From: Halomonas socia
GTDB taxonomy: Bacteria > Pseudomonadota > Gammaproteobacteria > Pseudomonadales > Halomonadaceae
DNA length: 64,000 nt
Assembly: GCF_010977575.1 (NCBI RefSeq)
Contig: NZ_CP048812.1
Location: 4,030,001-4,094,000, forward strand
Reading direction: 5' to 3'
The notes beneath the pieces are model-generated. The model was not told the DNA's origin, made no database searches, and was given only the letters and a program-made list of their open reading frames with translations. The stretch's first letter is position 1; the number at the start of each line of letters is the position of its first letter. Of this stretch, positions 54,952 through 63,314 are shown piece by piece. The position numbers and the translations under genes were made by a program.

Positions 54952-57900
54952 TCAACGCCGCCGCAATATCTTGAATACTCGCTGGTTCAGGCCGTCGTCG
55001 CAAAGACTGCCGCTCTCTTCGACCACGAAACCGGCATCGACGATACGCGCAACTTTCTCATCGAAGCCAGGCTCCACGCTCTCCGCGTCACCGGTACCGC
55101 GGCTCTCCAGCAGCACCCGCCCCTGTTCCGCGCAAAGCTCATAGAGCTTCACCCCCAGCGCCTCGGGTGTCATTTCACCCTTGGCGTGAGCACCGCAGGC
55201 CAGAATCAGATCAAAGCGCTGGCGCGGGTGGTACTCCTCCAGCGGCTGGTCGAGAAAGGTCAGGTGCTGCGCCTCGGCATGGCGTGCCAGCAGCGCACCC
55301 ACCTCCGTATCGAAGCGATTGTCCTGGAGCGCCACGCCGGTGGCCATGTGGGGTGCAAGGCCCAGCAGCAGCATGCCCTGCTCTGCCGTGATATCCAGCA
55401 CCTTGGCCCGTTCAGGTAGCGCTTTCTCCACCCCATAGGCCGCCAGGCGGACCGCAGTTGGGCGGTTACCCGGCAGCCATGCGGGCTGCCAGTCCTGCTT
55501 GAGCAGGCCGAAGCGTCCGAGCTTGAAATCCCCCTTGTGGGCCAGCTTCAACTCGCGCAGCTGTGCGTGTAGGGAGGCTTCCTCGGCAAGCGCCGGCGTC
55601 TGGCTCAAGGCCAAGCTCAGGCACTGGGCCGCAACCGGGGCCAGGCGCGTATGCGGCATCGCACTCGCCGCCTGCCAGTAATAGTGGGCGCCCTCGGCAT
55701 GGTCGTCACTTTCACACAGCGAGTGGCCATGTTGCATAAAGCGCCACGCACGCGCCTGGGCCGTCTCGGCCCCCTCCACTTGCGCTGCCCTGTCGTGCCA
55801 TTCCAGAGCAGAGGCGAAATCCCCCTCCAGCGCAACCAGGCGCGCCTTCACGGTCAGCAAATCACGGTTGTGAGGTTGCGCTTCCAGTAGCCCATCGCAG
55901 CGCGCCGAGGCCTCTACCAGTCGAGCCCGGTCGGGCGCAGGGTGTGCAATCAATGCCTTGGCATAGCCACAGAATACCGCGTCGTCGTTAGGCATCTGGG
56001 TATACAGGGCCTGGGCAGATCGCCACGCCTCCCACCACATGCCAGTATCCAGCAGCAGCTGCATGGCAGCCAGGCGCGGTTCCAACTCATCCGCTGCAAG
56101 CTCAATGGCACGATCCATCTGACGGAAGGCCAGCTCATCCTGCCCTGCCAACAGGGCAGCTCTCGCACGCAGTTCGCGCACCTTGGCGCTGCCGGGGTAA
56201 TCACGCCGCCACGCCGCAAGATGACGACCGGCCGCAGCAACCTGCCCTGCCGCGAGTGCCACCTCGACGCGCTGCAGCGTATCCGCGGGGGGCGACAGGC
56301 GCGCATGGTCGAAGTAACCGCGTGCACGCAGATAGCGCTCGGCCACCTGGCTGTCACCACACCCCTGCAGTACCTCACAGGACAGGTCGTGAATCTGGTA
56401 AAACGTATCGAGGATAAACGCCAGCTTATATCGCTGGCCTTCGTCCAGCTCGGCCATTCGCTCCGGCGCCGGGATGAACAGCGCGCTGGCCTGGCGCAGC
56501 TCGGTGGCCTCCGGCAGGCTGGCCAGGTCATCGCGAGGCGTCATGGCGCTATCGTAGGCAAACTCCACCAGGCGATAGAAGCGGAACCCGTGACGCGCCG
56601 CCCAGTGCTGCAGCTCAGCCAGGCTGGGCTGGCGCTCGTAACGCGGTTGGAAACTGACCTGGGCATGGATCAGTAGCGTGTCCGCCAATGCCCGCTTGCC
56701 ATGCTCCAGCACCGTGGCACTGTCGTGGCGATGGTCCAGAATCAGCCAGTCGAGGCTTTGCAGCCCCTCGATGGCATCCAGCGCCACGCTGCTGACTGGC
56801 AGCGTGGCCAGAGGGCGCAAGGCGCTGCGCAGTCGCGCGGGCAGCGCGCTGTCCGGCAGCGGCTTGAGTGTCGCTGAGCACTCGGCCTCCAGGCAGGCGT
56901 AAAGCGTGGCCGGCGCCCCGCTACCCAGCAAGGCATTAGGCAGATGCTGAAGGTTGGGATGCTGCTGTTGCCAAGGCTCCAGGGTAACTTCGCTTAGCGG
57001 ATCGAAGGCCACTACACCAAGCGCCCGGCTATTGAGCAGGCTCTTGAGCTGCGCATGGCGCAGCAGATAGGCGCCGTTGTCGATCACCGTTACCGAGCCC
57101 TGGAGCTGCCAGTCAAACTCGGCCTGCTCGTCACTATCCGACTCGACAAGGGCGGTTTGTTTGAGCACCGACGGCAACGGCTGGTCGAATGCCGCCGGAT
57201 GCACCAGGCGCGGAAAGGCATCGGCGATGGTCTTGTAGCCTTCCACCAGGGGCTGCAACTTCTCGCGGAAGCGCTGGCTGATGCCGTTGAAGCGCGCGGT
57301 GACCGGCATCGGCGCGTCGGACGACTCGATCGGGCTGATGGCGTCCACCAGCGCTGCGTTATCGCCCACCACCTCGCCATAGGGACGCTCACGCTCCAGG
57401 CCAAGCTCACCGAGCAGATTGTTCATGACCGCTTCGGGGTCGCGGGACAGCGCTTCGTAGTCGACCAGATAGACCGGATTGGGCAGTACCTGCGCCCAGT
57501 GGTCCATGATCTTTTCCGAACAGGCAATCTGGCGGCCCAACTGCTCGAGGTTGTAGGAGTAGCGAAAGCCCTCCGGCACCTGGTACTGGTGGAAGTAACC
57601 GGTCATGCCCAGGTCGAGCAGGTTGCGCACGCAGAAGATGATCGGCACCTTGGGTGCCCATAATCCCACCAGCCCCAGGTTCCAGAGATCTCCCGGTACG
57701 GTGGTAATCTTGATCTGCCGGTCAGCCCCCAGCCGCCCACGATAGCCCTGAGCATCCGCCTCGAGGCGACCCGGTGTCAGGTGGGTGAGATAGCGATCCA
57801 GCTTGCCCTCGAAGACCCCCAACTGCTCGCGGGTATACTCCCCCAGCACCAGCTCCTCGCCGGCCAGCGTCACGCCCTTGACGCCACGAAACAGCGACTC

Positions 57901-58719
57901 CACCAGGCTCTTGCCCGAGCGCGACATGCCCGCCACGATGATCTGCGGGCAGGCCTGGTCGCCATAGGGCGCCAGCTCCTCGTACAGTGCCTGGGTAAAG
58001 CGGCGCCGGGTAAATGTCAGGCGCTGCTCCAGCTCGGCACGAATCGGCGGCAGGCTCTCATCCATCAGCCGATTGGCTTCCTGATAATGAAAGAACGCCT
58101 GCTCATCCTGCTGGATATCCAGATACGCCTTGCCCAGCACGAAGTGCATATCTGCACGATCGCGGCTGGTGGCACGCTCATCTTCACTGCACGTCTTCAG
58201 CAGCTCGAATACCGGGCTGTCTTGCTGAAACGCGATGAGGTGCGCCAATGCCCGATAGATCTTCCAATCATCGGGAGAGAATTCCAACGCCTTGGTATAG
58301 CTCGCGATGGCGCCTGCAAGCTCATGCGCTTCCTTGTGGATATTGCCGAGCGTGACCCAGGCAGCAGCCAGCTTCGGCGCATGCTTCAAGGCCTGCTTGG
58401 CCAACGCTAGTGCTTCAGTATGCTGACGCAGGAAGCTCAGGCTCTGGGCAAGCCCCAACCAGGCATCCATGCTATTGGGGGCCAAACGCATGGCCTCTCG
58501 ATAGGCGGTTTCCGCTTCGCGGTAGCGTGTTTGCTTGAGCAGCGCCTGGGCAAGCAGCAGGTGGGCATGAGCGACCTTGGGAAAGCGCGCGACAAGCTCG
58601 TTGGCTCGCGCTGCGGCCGTCTTGAGATCATGCTGCTTCACTAACGCCGTGATGGCGTTGACCTCTTTGACAGGCAGGGCGTTGGCCACCTGACGGGGCG
58701 ATGCAAAGCGTGTGGCCAC
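54952..58719 (-). CDS. TPR-sulfotransferase-FkbM-like-TPR-methyltransferase fusion
   Basis: A 1255-aa cytoplasmic protein. Approximate layout: TPR repeats 20-220 (HAHLLLAQALLKQTRYREAE, AWLGLAQSLSFLRQHTEALA); sulfotransferase 255-500 with the PAPS loop IVAGMSRSGKSLVESLFRG (GMSRSGKS at 264-271) and VRNLLDLGMTGYFHQY, VYLVDYEALSRDPEAVMNN; FkbM-like methyltransferase 540-770 (VTVIDNGAYLLRHAQLK, VVAFDPLSEV, VSSVALDAIEGLQ, HAQVSFQPRYERQPSL), though its Lys-Asp is degenerate; a second TPR set 800-1050; a C-terminal SAM-type domain 1090-1255 (AKVLDITAEQGMLLLGLAPH, FDLILACGAHAKGEMTPE). The start at 58719 lacks a strong ribosome site. It may sulfate or methylate a glycan or a surface protein; its position between two flagellin loci is suggestive only. 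Confidence 0.85.
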   Translation of the reverse strand: MATRFASPRQVANALPVKEVNAITALVKQHDLKTAAARANELVARFPKVAHAHLLLAQALLKQTRYREAETAYREAMRLAPNSMDAWLGLAQSLSFLRQHTEALALAKQALKHAPKLAAAWVTLGNIHKEAHELAGAIASYTKALEFSPDDWKIYRALAHLIAFQQDSPVFELLKTCSEDERATSRDRADMHFVLGKAYLDIQQDEQAFFHYQEANRLMDESLPPIRAELEQRLTFTRRRFTQALYEELAPYGDQACPQIIVAGMSRSGKSLVESLFRGVKGVTLAGEELVLGEYTREQLGVFEGKLDRYLTHLTPGRLEADAQGYRGRLGADRQIKITTVPGDLWNLGLVGLWAPKVPIIFCVRNLLDLGMTGYFHQYQVPEGFRYSYNLEQLGRQIACSEKIMDHWAQVLPNPVYLVDYEALSRDPEAVMNNLLGELGLERERPYGEVVGDNAALVDAISPIESSDAPMPVTARFNGISQRFREKLQPLVEGYKTIADAFPRLVHPAAFDQPLPSVLKQTALVESDSDEQAEFDWQLQGSVTVIDNGAYLLRHAQLKSLLNSRALGVVAFDPLSEVTLEPWQQQHPNLQHLPNALLGSGAPATLYACLEAECSATLKPLPDSALPARLRSALRPLATLPVSSVALDAIEGLQSLDWLILDHRHDSATVLEHGKRALADTLLIHAQVSFQPRYERQPSLAELQHWAARHGFRFYRLVEFAYDSAMTPRDDLASLPEATELRQASALFIPAPERMAELDEGQRYKLAFILDTFYQIHDLSCEVLQGCGDSQVAERYLRARGYFDHARLSPPADTLQRVEVALAAGQVAAAGRHLAAWRRDYPGSAKVRELRARAALLAGQDELAFRQMDRAIELAADELEPRLAAMQLLLDTGMWWEAWRSAQALYTQMPNDDAVFCGYAKALIAHPAPDRARLVEASARCDGLLEAQPHNRDLLTVKARLVALEGDFASALEWHDRAAQVEGAETAQARAWRFMQHGHSLCESDDHAEGAHYYWQAASAMPHTRLAPVAAQCLSLALSQTPALAEEASLHAQLRELKLAHKGDFKLGRFGLLKQDWQPAWLPGNRPTAVRLAAYGVEKALPERAKVLDITAEQGMLLLGLAPHMATGVALQDNRFDTEVGALLARHAEAQHLTFLDQPLEEYHPRQRFDLILACGAHAKGEMTPEALGVKLYELCAEQGRVLLESRGTGDAESVEPGFDEKVARIVDAGFVVEESGSLCDDGLNQRVFKILRRR

Positions 58720-58788
58720 AGAGAGATCCTCTTGTACGGTTTTCGGCTCAGACTAGCCTGCCATACCGCCACGAGGATCAAAACGCGA

Positions 58789-58813
58789 AACAGGTGCTTT
58801 TAAGGCACCTGTT
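58789..58813 (-). terminator. Terminator between 58956 gene and the large fusion gene
   Basis: AACAGGTGC (58789-58797) with GCACCTGTT (58805-58813), 7-nt loop, and a T-run in the minus direction. It probably ends the AT-rich small-gene transcript. Confidence 0.75.
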
Positions 58814-58955
58814 TATCGGTATCGGGGCGAACCTTCACAACAGCTTCGGCTTATAATGGGAGCGCGTAATGCTTGATGAATTGCATCATGCTGCCCCGTA
58901 AAGGCTTCTCGATTACAGCAGCATGATAAACGATACATTTAGCTACATTTCAAAC

Positions 58956-59237
58956 CTATCCCCCTGAACCTTCCAAAAATCTCTTAAACTCATCAATGTC
59001 GGAAAATGAGTATTTTTCTACTAAAGGAGCATTGGCATATCGAAGCTCAAGTACAACGCTTCCCCCTTGATTCAAATGGGTTTCAATAGCCTGTTGTATA
59101 TGTGGAACGGACTGAGGAAACTTCGTTTTCTCATAAATTTCCATATCTAAATCGTCAAGACAAACATACATATTTCCCATTATATATTTTCCAATTTTTG
59201 AGAAAAAATGGCCAGTGATTCGGCCAGAGCCCATCAC
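58956..59237 (-). CDS. AT-rich hypothetical protein
   Basis: A 93-aa frame; the more probable start is internal (MGNMYVCLDDLDMEIYEKTK). Continues FPQSVPHIQQAIETHLNQGG, SVVLELRYANAPLVEKYSFS, DIDEFKRFLEGSGG. It looks like a small alpha/beta protein. No family recognised. The gene is about 40% GC, far below the neighbouring genes, so it was probably acquired recently. Confidence 0.6.
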   Translation of the reverse strand: MMGSGRITGHFFSKIGKYIMGNMYVCLDDLDMEIYEKTKFPQSVPHIQQAIETHLNQGGSVVLELRYANAPLVEKYSFSDIDEFKRFLEGSGG

Positions 59238-59320
59238 TACGAAGATGATACCATCTATGCCATTAACCCAGCAGTAATAGCACGTAATGCAAAGTCTATG
59301 TGTGTCATATTTTAGCTATC

Positions 59321-59584
59321 TCAAGAATCGTAAGATGCATATAAATGACTCACACAGGTACCGCATACTTCCCTTCCAATTTTTGCACATTCTATTCTAG
59401 CTTCGTCCTCGTTAAGGCACCCAAACTTATTACCTGAGCTATTTTCTTTTTTCATTTTCTCACAAATGGAAAGTCTCTGTGAGCTGCACTTGTACTTAGG
59501 GTCTCTAGGAAGCATCTCGCCTTTAAAAAGATGCTGTTCGCCTGTGTCTTCGTTTACTTTAAGAGTATAGGAATCTTTAGCCAT
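59321..59584 (-). CDS. Cysteine-rich AT-rich hypothetical protein
   Basis: An 87-aa protein, MAKDSYTLKVNEDTGEQHLF, KGEMLPRDPKYKCSSQRLSI, CEKMKKENSSGNKFGCLNED, EARIECAKIGREVCGTCVSH. Six cysteines (KC, SIC, FGC, IEC, VCGTC) suggest metal binding. GGAAGG lies 7 nt before the ATG at 59584. Codon use and GC are unlike the core genes. No family recognised. It is downstream of the truncated flagellin on the same strand. Confidence 0.6.
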   Translation of the reverse strand: MAKDSYTLKVNEDTGEQHLFKGEMLPRDPKYKCSSQRLSICEKMKKENSSGNKFGCLNEDEARIECAKIGREVCGTCVSHLYASYDS

Positions 59585-59606
59585 GATCTTGCCTTCCAAG
59601 AATAAA

Positions 59607-59628
59607 AACGGGGCCCAGAGGCCCCGTT
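59607..59628 (-). terminator. Terminator of the second flagellin
   Basis: AACGGGGCC (59607-59615) with GGCCCCGTT (59620-59628), 4-nt loop, flanked by an A-run that is a T-run in the minus direction. 30 nt beyond the flagellin stop. Confidence 0.85.
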
Positions 59629-59658
59629 ATGTTTTCTACATCTATCCTAACCGACTCA

Positions 59659-60894
59659 TTAACCCAGCAGCGAGAGCACGTTCTGTGGGATCTGGTTGGC
59701 CTGAGCGAGGACGGACGTGCCGGCCTGCTGCAGGATCTGCGCGCGAGTCATATCGGCGACTTCCATCGCGTAGTCGGCATCTTCGATACGCGAACGGGCG
59801 GCGGAGAGGTTGGTGCTGTTGGTGTCGAGGTTGGTGATGGCATCCTCGAAGCGGTTCTGCACCGCACCCAGCTCGGAGCGCAGGCTATCGATGGTCTGCA
59901 GCGCGTCGTCCAGCATGTCCATCGGACCATCGGTGCGGCCTTCGGTGGAAAGCTCATTGCCAGCGGTCACGGTAGTGCCACCTGCAGAGAAGTCGGCTTC
60001 AAAGAAGGTCTCAGTGCCTCCAGCGCTGGCAACAGCTATGACGTACTCCGGTGCACCTGACTCAGTGCCGGTGTAGGCACGCAGTTCACCATCACCAGTA
60101 TTAGTCACCGCAGTTGTCGGACCACCTTCCGCTTCGGTCACAACAGTGCCCGTCGGATCTGTTCCCTGGACGTTGGTCGAAACTGCCAGAGAACCACCTG
60201 CAGAGATAGTTACTTCATAGAAGCCATTGCCGGTTGATGTAACTGTCCCTCCAGCTGACTCAGTAGTGCCGCCGGTGTATTCGGCGTAGATAGAGCCACC
60301 GGCACTTTCAATGAAGTCACCGAATGAACCAGTGTCTTCATCATCAGCTGCCGGAGCAACAAAGCCAGAAGCGCTGAGTGCAACAGTACCCGGCACTGAT
60401 GTCACTTCGGCAGCGCCTACATCACCAGCCGTGATATCCGCATCAGCAACGCGGAAGCCTTCCAGACCCAGCGATTCGCGGTTGATGCCGCGCAGATTGA
60501 TCTCGATGGTCTCACCATCGTTGGCACCGACCTGGATGGTCATCGGGCCCACGCCGGCTTCCAGCACCTTGGTGCCGTTGAAGTCGGTCTCTTCGGAGAT
60601 ACGGTCGATCTCGTTCAGGCGCTGATTGATCTCGTCCTGAATGGAGTTGAGGTCAGACTGGCTGTTGGTGCCGTTGGCCGCCTGAACGCTCAGTTCACGA
60701 ATACGCTGGACGTTGTCGTTGATCTGGTTCAGCGAGCCTTCAGCGGTCTGGGCGATGGAGATACCATCGTTGGCGTTGCGGCTCGCCTGGTTCAGACCGG
60801 TGATCTGTGCGGTCATCCGGTTGGCGATGGCCTGACCGGCGGCATCGTCCTTGGCGCTGGTAGACGGGCCTGACGAGAAGGCTTTGATTAGCAA
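59659..60894 (-). pseudogene. fliC2: Second flagellin, 5'-truncated
   Basis: Residues from SAKDDAAGQAIANRMTAQIT onward are a normal flagellin: GLNQASRNANDGISIAQTAE, QRIRELSVQAANGTNSQSDL, DETDFNGTKVL-type core, then a 190-residue variable domain with repeated SAGG(S/T) units, and the C-terminus ARSRIEDADYAMEVADMTRA, QILQQAGTSVLAQANQIPQN. The usual 40-residue head (INTNxxSL...MERLSSGLRIN) is absent: only FSSG precedes, and upstream DNA has no flagellin homology or FliA promoter. The only start is a TTG at 60894 (MLIKAF). Export and polymerisation need that head, so it is almost certainly nonfunctional. The break abuts the XRE/integrase segment. Confidence 0.88.
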
Positions 60895-60904
60895 AGGTTT
60901 TTAT

Positions 60905-60921
60905 GATACTAACAGTATCAC
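60905..60921. promoter_or_regulatory. Palindrome, possible XRE operator 1
   Basis: GATACT-AAC-AGTATC (60905-60919). CTAACAGTATCAC (60909-60921) is an exact inverse match to 61524-61536. Confidence 0.4.
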
Positions 60922-61034
60922 TCACATTGCTTTCTACTCATTTTCTACAACGCAAGGTTTGGAAAAAGGTAGCTGGCGCATGGAAACCCAACACAAATCA
61001 TTGATCTAAAAGGAAATATTGGTGCTTGGGTTTT

Positions 61035-61499
61035 CTATTCCTTATCTTCCTCGTGCTCGGCCCGCTTTTTCAGTAATTCTCGCGTCTTCTCTTTAGTTCT
61101 TGCGGCCCGCTCCTCGCTCAGACGGAAAGGCTTCATCACCCTAATTCCGGTATGAGTCCTATCCTGCCGCCGCCGCCCCTGGTCGGCCAGACGTTCTTTT
61201 AGCGATTCGAGTGCCTGCGGTTCAAGCTCGACATGCACGCTATCCGAGTAGAGCGTGTCAACCTTCACGCCAATTATTCTTAGTTTTTTCAGTAGGTTGG
61301 CGTAGGAGTCTAGCCGCATGGCAACCTCCATCGTCTCAGCGCGCGCAATTGTCGGCTTCGAGACGCCCACCAATGAGGCGAATTCAGTCTGGTTGAGCCC
61401 TAGAGCACCACGCACGGCGCGTATCGCTACGGCTATCTTGAGGTGGGTGTCAATGTCATCAGTCAATGCTACATGCTCCGATGATGCTATTAGCATCAT
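61035..61499 (-). CDS. XRE-family transcription regulator
   Basis: A 154-aa regulator with an N-terminal helix-turn-helix: IAVAIRAVRGALGLNQTEFA, SLVGVSKPTIARAETMEVAM, DSYANLLKKLRIIGVKVDTL (Cro/CI type). The C-terminal third is basic and helical (MKPFRLSEERAARTKEKTRE, LLKKRAEHEEDKE). It is likely the element's immunity or activation switch. A perfect 9-bp palindrome (61481-61499) overlaps its start codon, pointing to autorepression. It is divergent from the integrase, sharing the 55-nt region between them. Confidence 0.85.
   Translation of the reverse strand: MMLIASSEHVALTDDIDTHLKIAVAIRAVRGALGLNQTEFASLVGVSKPTIARAETMEVAMRLDSYANLLKKLRIIGVKVDTLYSDSVHVELEPQALESLKERLADQGRRRQDRTHTGIRVMKPFRLSEERAARTKEKTRELLKKRAEHEEDKE
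61481..61499. promoter_or_regulatory. Palindrome at the XRE start, likely operator
   Basis: ATGATGCTA-T-TAGCATCAT, 9-bp arms around one base, including the start codon of the regulator. Typical of an autorepressor site. Confidence 0.55.
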
Positions 61500-61519
61500 A
61501 ATTATGGATCATTAGCCAC

Positions 61520-61546
61520 CCTCGTGATACTGTTAGCCTCACGAGG
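61520..61546. promoter_or_regulatory. Inverted repeat ahead of the integrase
   Basis: CCTCGTGA (61520-61527) with TCACGAGG (61539-61546), 11 nt apart, 9 nt before the integrase ATG. The centre carries GTGATACTGTTAG shared with 60909-60921. Confidence 0.5.
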
Positions 61547-61554
61547 TGACCAAT

Positions 61555-62763
61555 ATGCCGAAAACTAAACTCACACAACCCTTTGTAGATTCAGCTTCCT
61601 GCCCCACAGGCAAGCAGAAGATTGACTATTTTGACACAGATATCCCCGGCCTGCTGCTGAAAGCCATGCCCACTGGCAAGCGTACCTACTATGTCCGGTA
61701 CAAGGATCCACACGGCAAGATGAAGGAACGACGGCTTCATGATGCCAGCGTGGTGAGCCTAGGTGATGCGCGCCAGCAGGCTAAACAGGTTCTGTCCAAG
61801 ATAGAGCTTGGCCAGGATCCATTTGCCGAGAAGAGATTGAAGCGTGAGGTGCCCACGCTGAATGCGTTCATTCATGACACCTACCTGCCCTATCTCAAGG
61901 CAGCCAAGAAAAGCTGGCAATTGGATGAAGCCCAGTTGCGCCTTCATGTTCAGCCGAGCATCGGGAAGCTGTACATGGATGATATAAAATTTCATCATGT
62001 CAACCAGCTTTTCATCGCTCACAACAAGGTTCACAAGCCTGCTAGCACCAATCGAATGCTGAATGTCTTGCACAGGCTTTTTGTCTGCGCTATGGATTGG
62101 GAAACTCCTGGCGTGAGTCAAAACCCCGTATCCAAAATCAAAAAGCTGAAGGAAAACAACCAGCGAGATAGATACCTTTCTGAAGAGGAATTAAGCAAAT
62201 TATGGAAAGTGCTAGATGACCTAAGTTGTACCGTGCATGGCTATCTTTTCAAGTTTCTGATTTTGACAGGAGCAAGGAAAAATGAGGTAACGAAATGCAG
62301 GTGGTGCGACATCGAAATTCAAGGTAAGCAGTGGAGAATCCCAGAGAACAAGTCTGGCAAGGTTCGTTATGTTCCATTATCAGAACATGCTATTGGAATA
62401 TTGCAATCTATTGATCGTCACGCTAGCTGCGACTATGTGTTTCCAAACCCTGAAACGATGAAACCTTACATTAATCTTTTCCATGCATGGAATTCGATAC
62501 GTCAAGATGCAGGAATTCCTGATGTGAGAATTCATGACTTGCGCCATTCCTACGCTAGCTATCTGGTCAATAATGGTACGCCAATATACGAGGTGAAGGA
62601 ATTGCTAGGTCATTCTAATGTTTCTACCACTCAGCGTTATGCTCACCTGAGTAACGTCAAGCTTCTCAATTCAACTAACATAGTTGGTAATTACGTTCAT
62701 CAGGCTACTGCTATCGTAGTCAATGGAAATCATAATTGCAGCATGGTAGAACACCTAGATTAA
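61555..62763 (+). CDS. Tyrosine-type integrase
   Basis: A 402-aa site-specific recombinase. Arm-type DNA-binding domain (about 1-90, FDTDIPGLLLKAMPTGKRTYYV, HDASVVSLGDARQQAKQVL); core-binding domain (about 100-190); catalytic domain with box I TGARKNEVTKCRWCDIE, the beta hairpin Lys in ENKSGKVRYVPLSEHA, box II IHDLRHSYASYLV, ELLGHSNVSTTQRYAHLS with the nucleophile Tyr. All catalytic residues are present. GAGGT lies 8 nt before ATG 61555; GTG 61546 is in frame but inside the inverted repeat. Low GC for this genome. The likely mover of the 60.9-63.3 kb segment. Confidence 0.94.
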   Translation: MPKTKLTQPFVDSASCPTGKQKIDYFDTDIPGLLLKAMPTGKRTYYVRYKDPHGKMKERRLHDASVVSLGDARQQAKQVLSKIELGQDPFAEKRLKREVPTLNAFIHDTYLPYLKAAKKSWQLDEAQLRLHVQPSIGKLYMDDIKFHHVNQLFIAHNKVHKPASTNRMLNVLHRLFVCAMDWETPGVSQNPVSKIKKLKENNQRDRYLSEEELSKLWKVLDDLSCTVHGYLFKFLILTGARKNEVTKCRWCDIEIQGKQWRIPENKSGKVRYVPLSEHAIGILQSIDRHASCDYVFPNPETMKPYINLFHAWNSIRQDAGIPDVRIHDLRHSYASYLVNNGTPIYEVKELLGHSNVSTTQRYAHLSNVKLLNSTNIVGNYVHQATAIVVNGNHNCSMVEHLD

Positions 62764-63314
62764 TTATCTCTTCTCCCGTCAAGACAAGCTTGATCCCATA
62801 CGACGGGAGAGACTAATTCACTGGCGTGCGGATTGAATTCCTTAAGCATGTATTCAACAACGCGATTGATGTCGTCAATTCCCTTCAGCCATTCATCACC
62901 ATCAGAAGATAGTGCAGGATTTCCTGATGATGAACTTGATTCTAACCAAGATGTAATTACCGCATCTCGAATGTTGAAGGAATTCTGTCGAGCATCATTA
63001 GCGATACTGGGTTGTGGATCTTTAATTAGCATATGAACATGCAACGAATCACTAGCCCAATGATGTTCTATCACCGAAATTGTACATACTCTTTTCTTCG
63101 ATCTACTTCCGAAGGATTTTCTGCTGAGTCGATTGCTAAATTCCTCGACGTGATGTGTCACCTTAATTCTATCTTTGACAGGGTGTTTGTATGTCAGGGT
63201 AACAAAATAATCCCATTCGTATTGGCTGATCCATGACTGCATTTCCGAGACATATTTCTTCTTTGCCTTTTCTTCGTCCGTTAATATAATCCCTTCGACA
63301 TTCTTCAGCACCAT
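62760..63314 (-). CDS. HUH-type replication initiator-like protein
   Basis: A 184-aa protein. Motif 1 YFVTLTY (36-42), the HUH metal motif LHVHMLI with H92-V-H94, and a catalytic Tyr in motif 3 VVEYMLKEF (Y155xxK158) follow the rolling-circle Rep order used by small plasmids, phages and transposons. It is a single-Tyr enzyme. It may nick a single-strand origin so that an excised element can replicate. It ends in a 4-nt overlap with the integrase, facing it. GC content is low. Known relatives appear in inovirus-like elements; no coat genes are seen here. Confidence 0.75.
   Translation of the reverse strand: MVLKNVEGIILTDEEKAKKKYVSEMQSWISQYEWDYFVTLTYKHPVKDRIKVTHHVEEFSNRLSRKSFGSRSKKRVCTISVIEHHWASDSLHVHMLIKDPQPSIANDARQNSFNIRDAVITSWLESSSSSGNPALSSDGDEWLKGIDDINRVVEYMLKEFNPHASELVSPVVWDQACLDGRRDN

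Noticed and set aside
60740-60925. ATG frame (MSDTVSIIKTF...) at the flagellin break
   Set aside because: It is out of frame with the flagellin body, becomes Arg-rich, and only shares the junction sequence.
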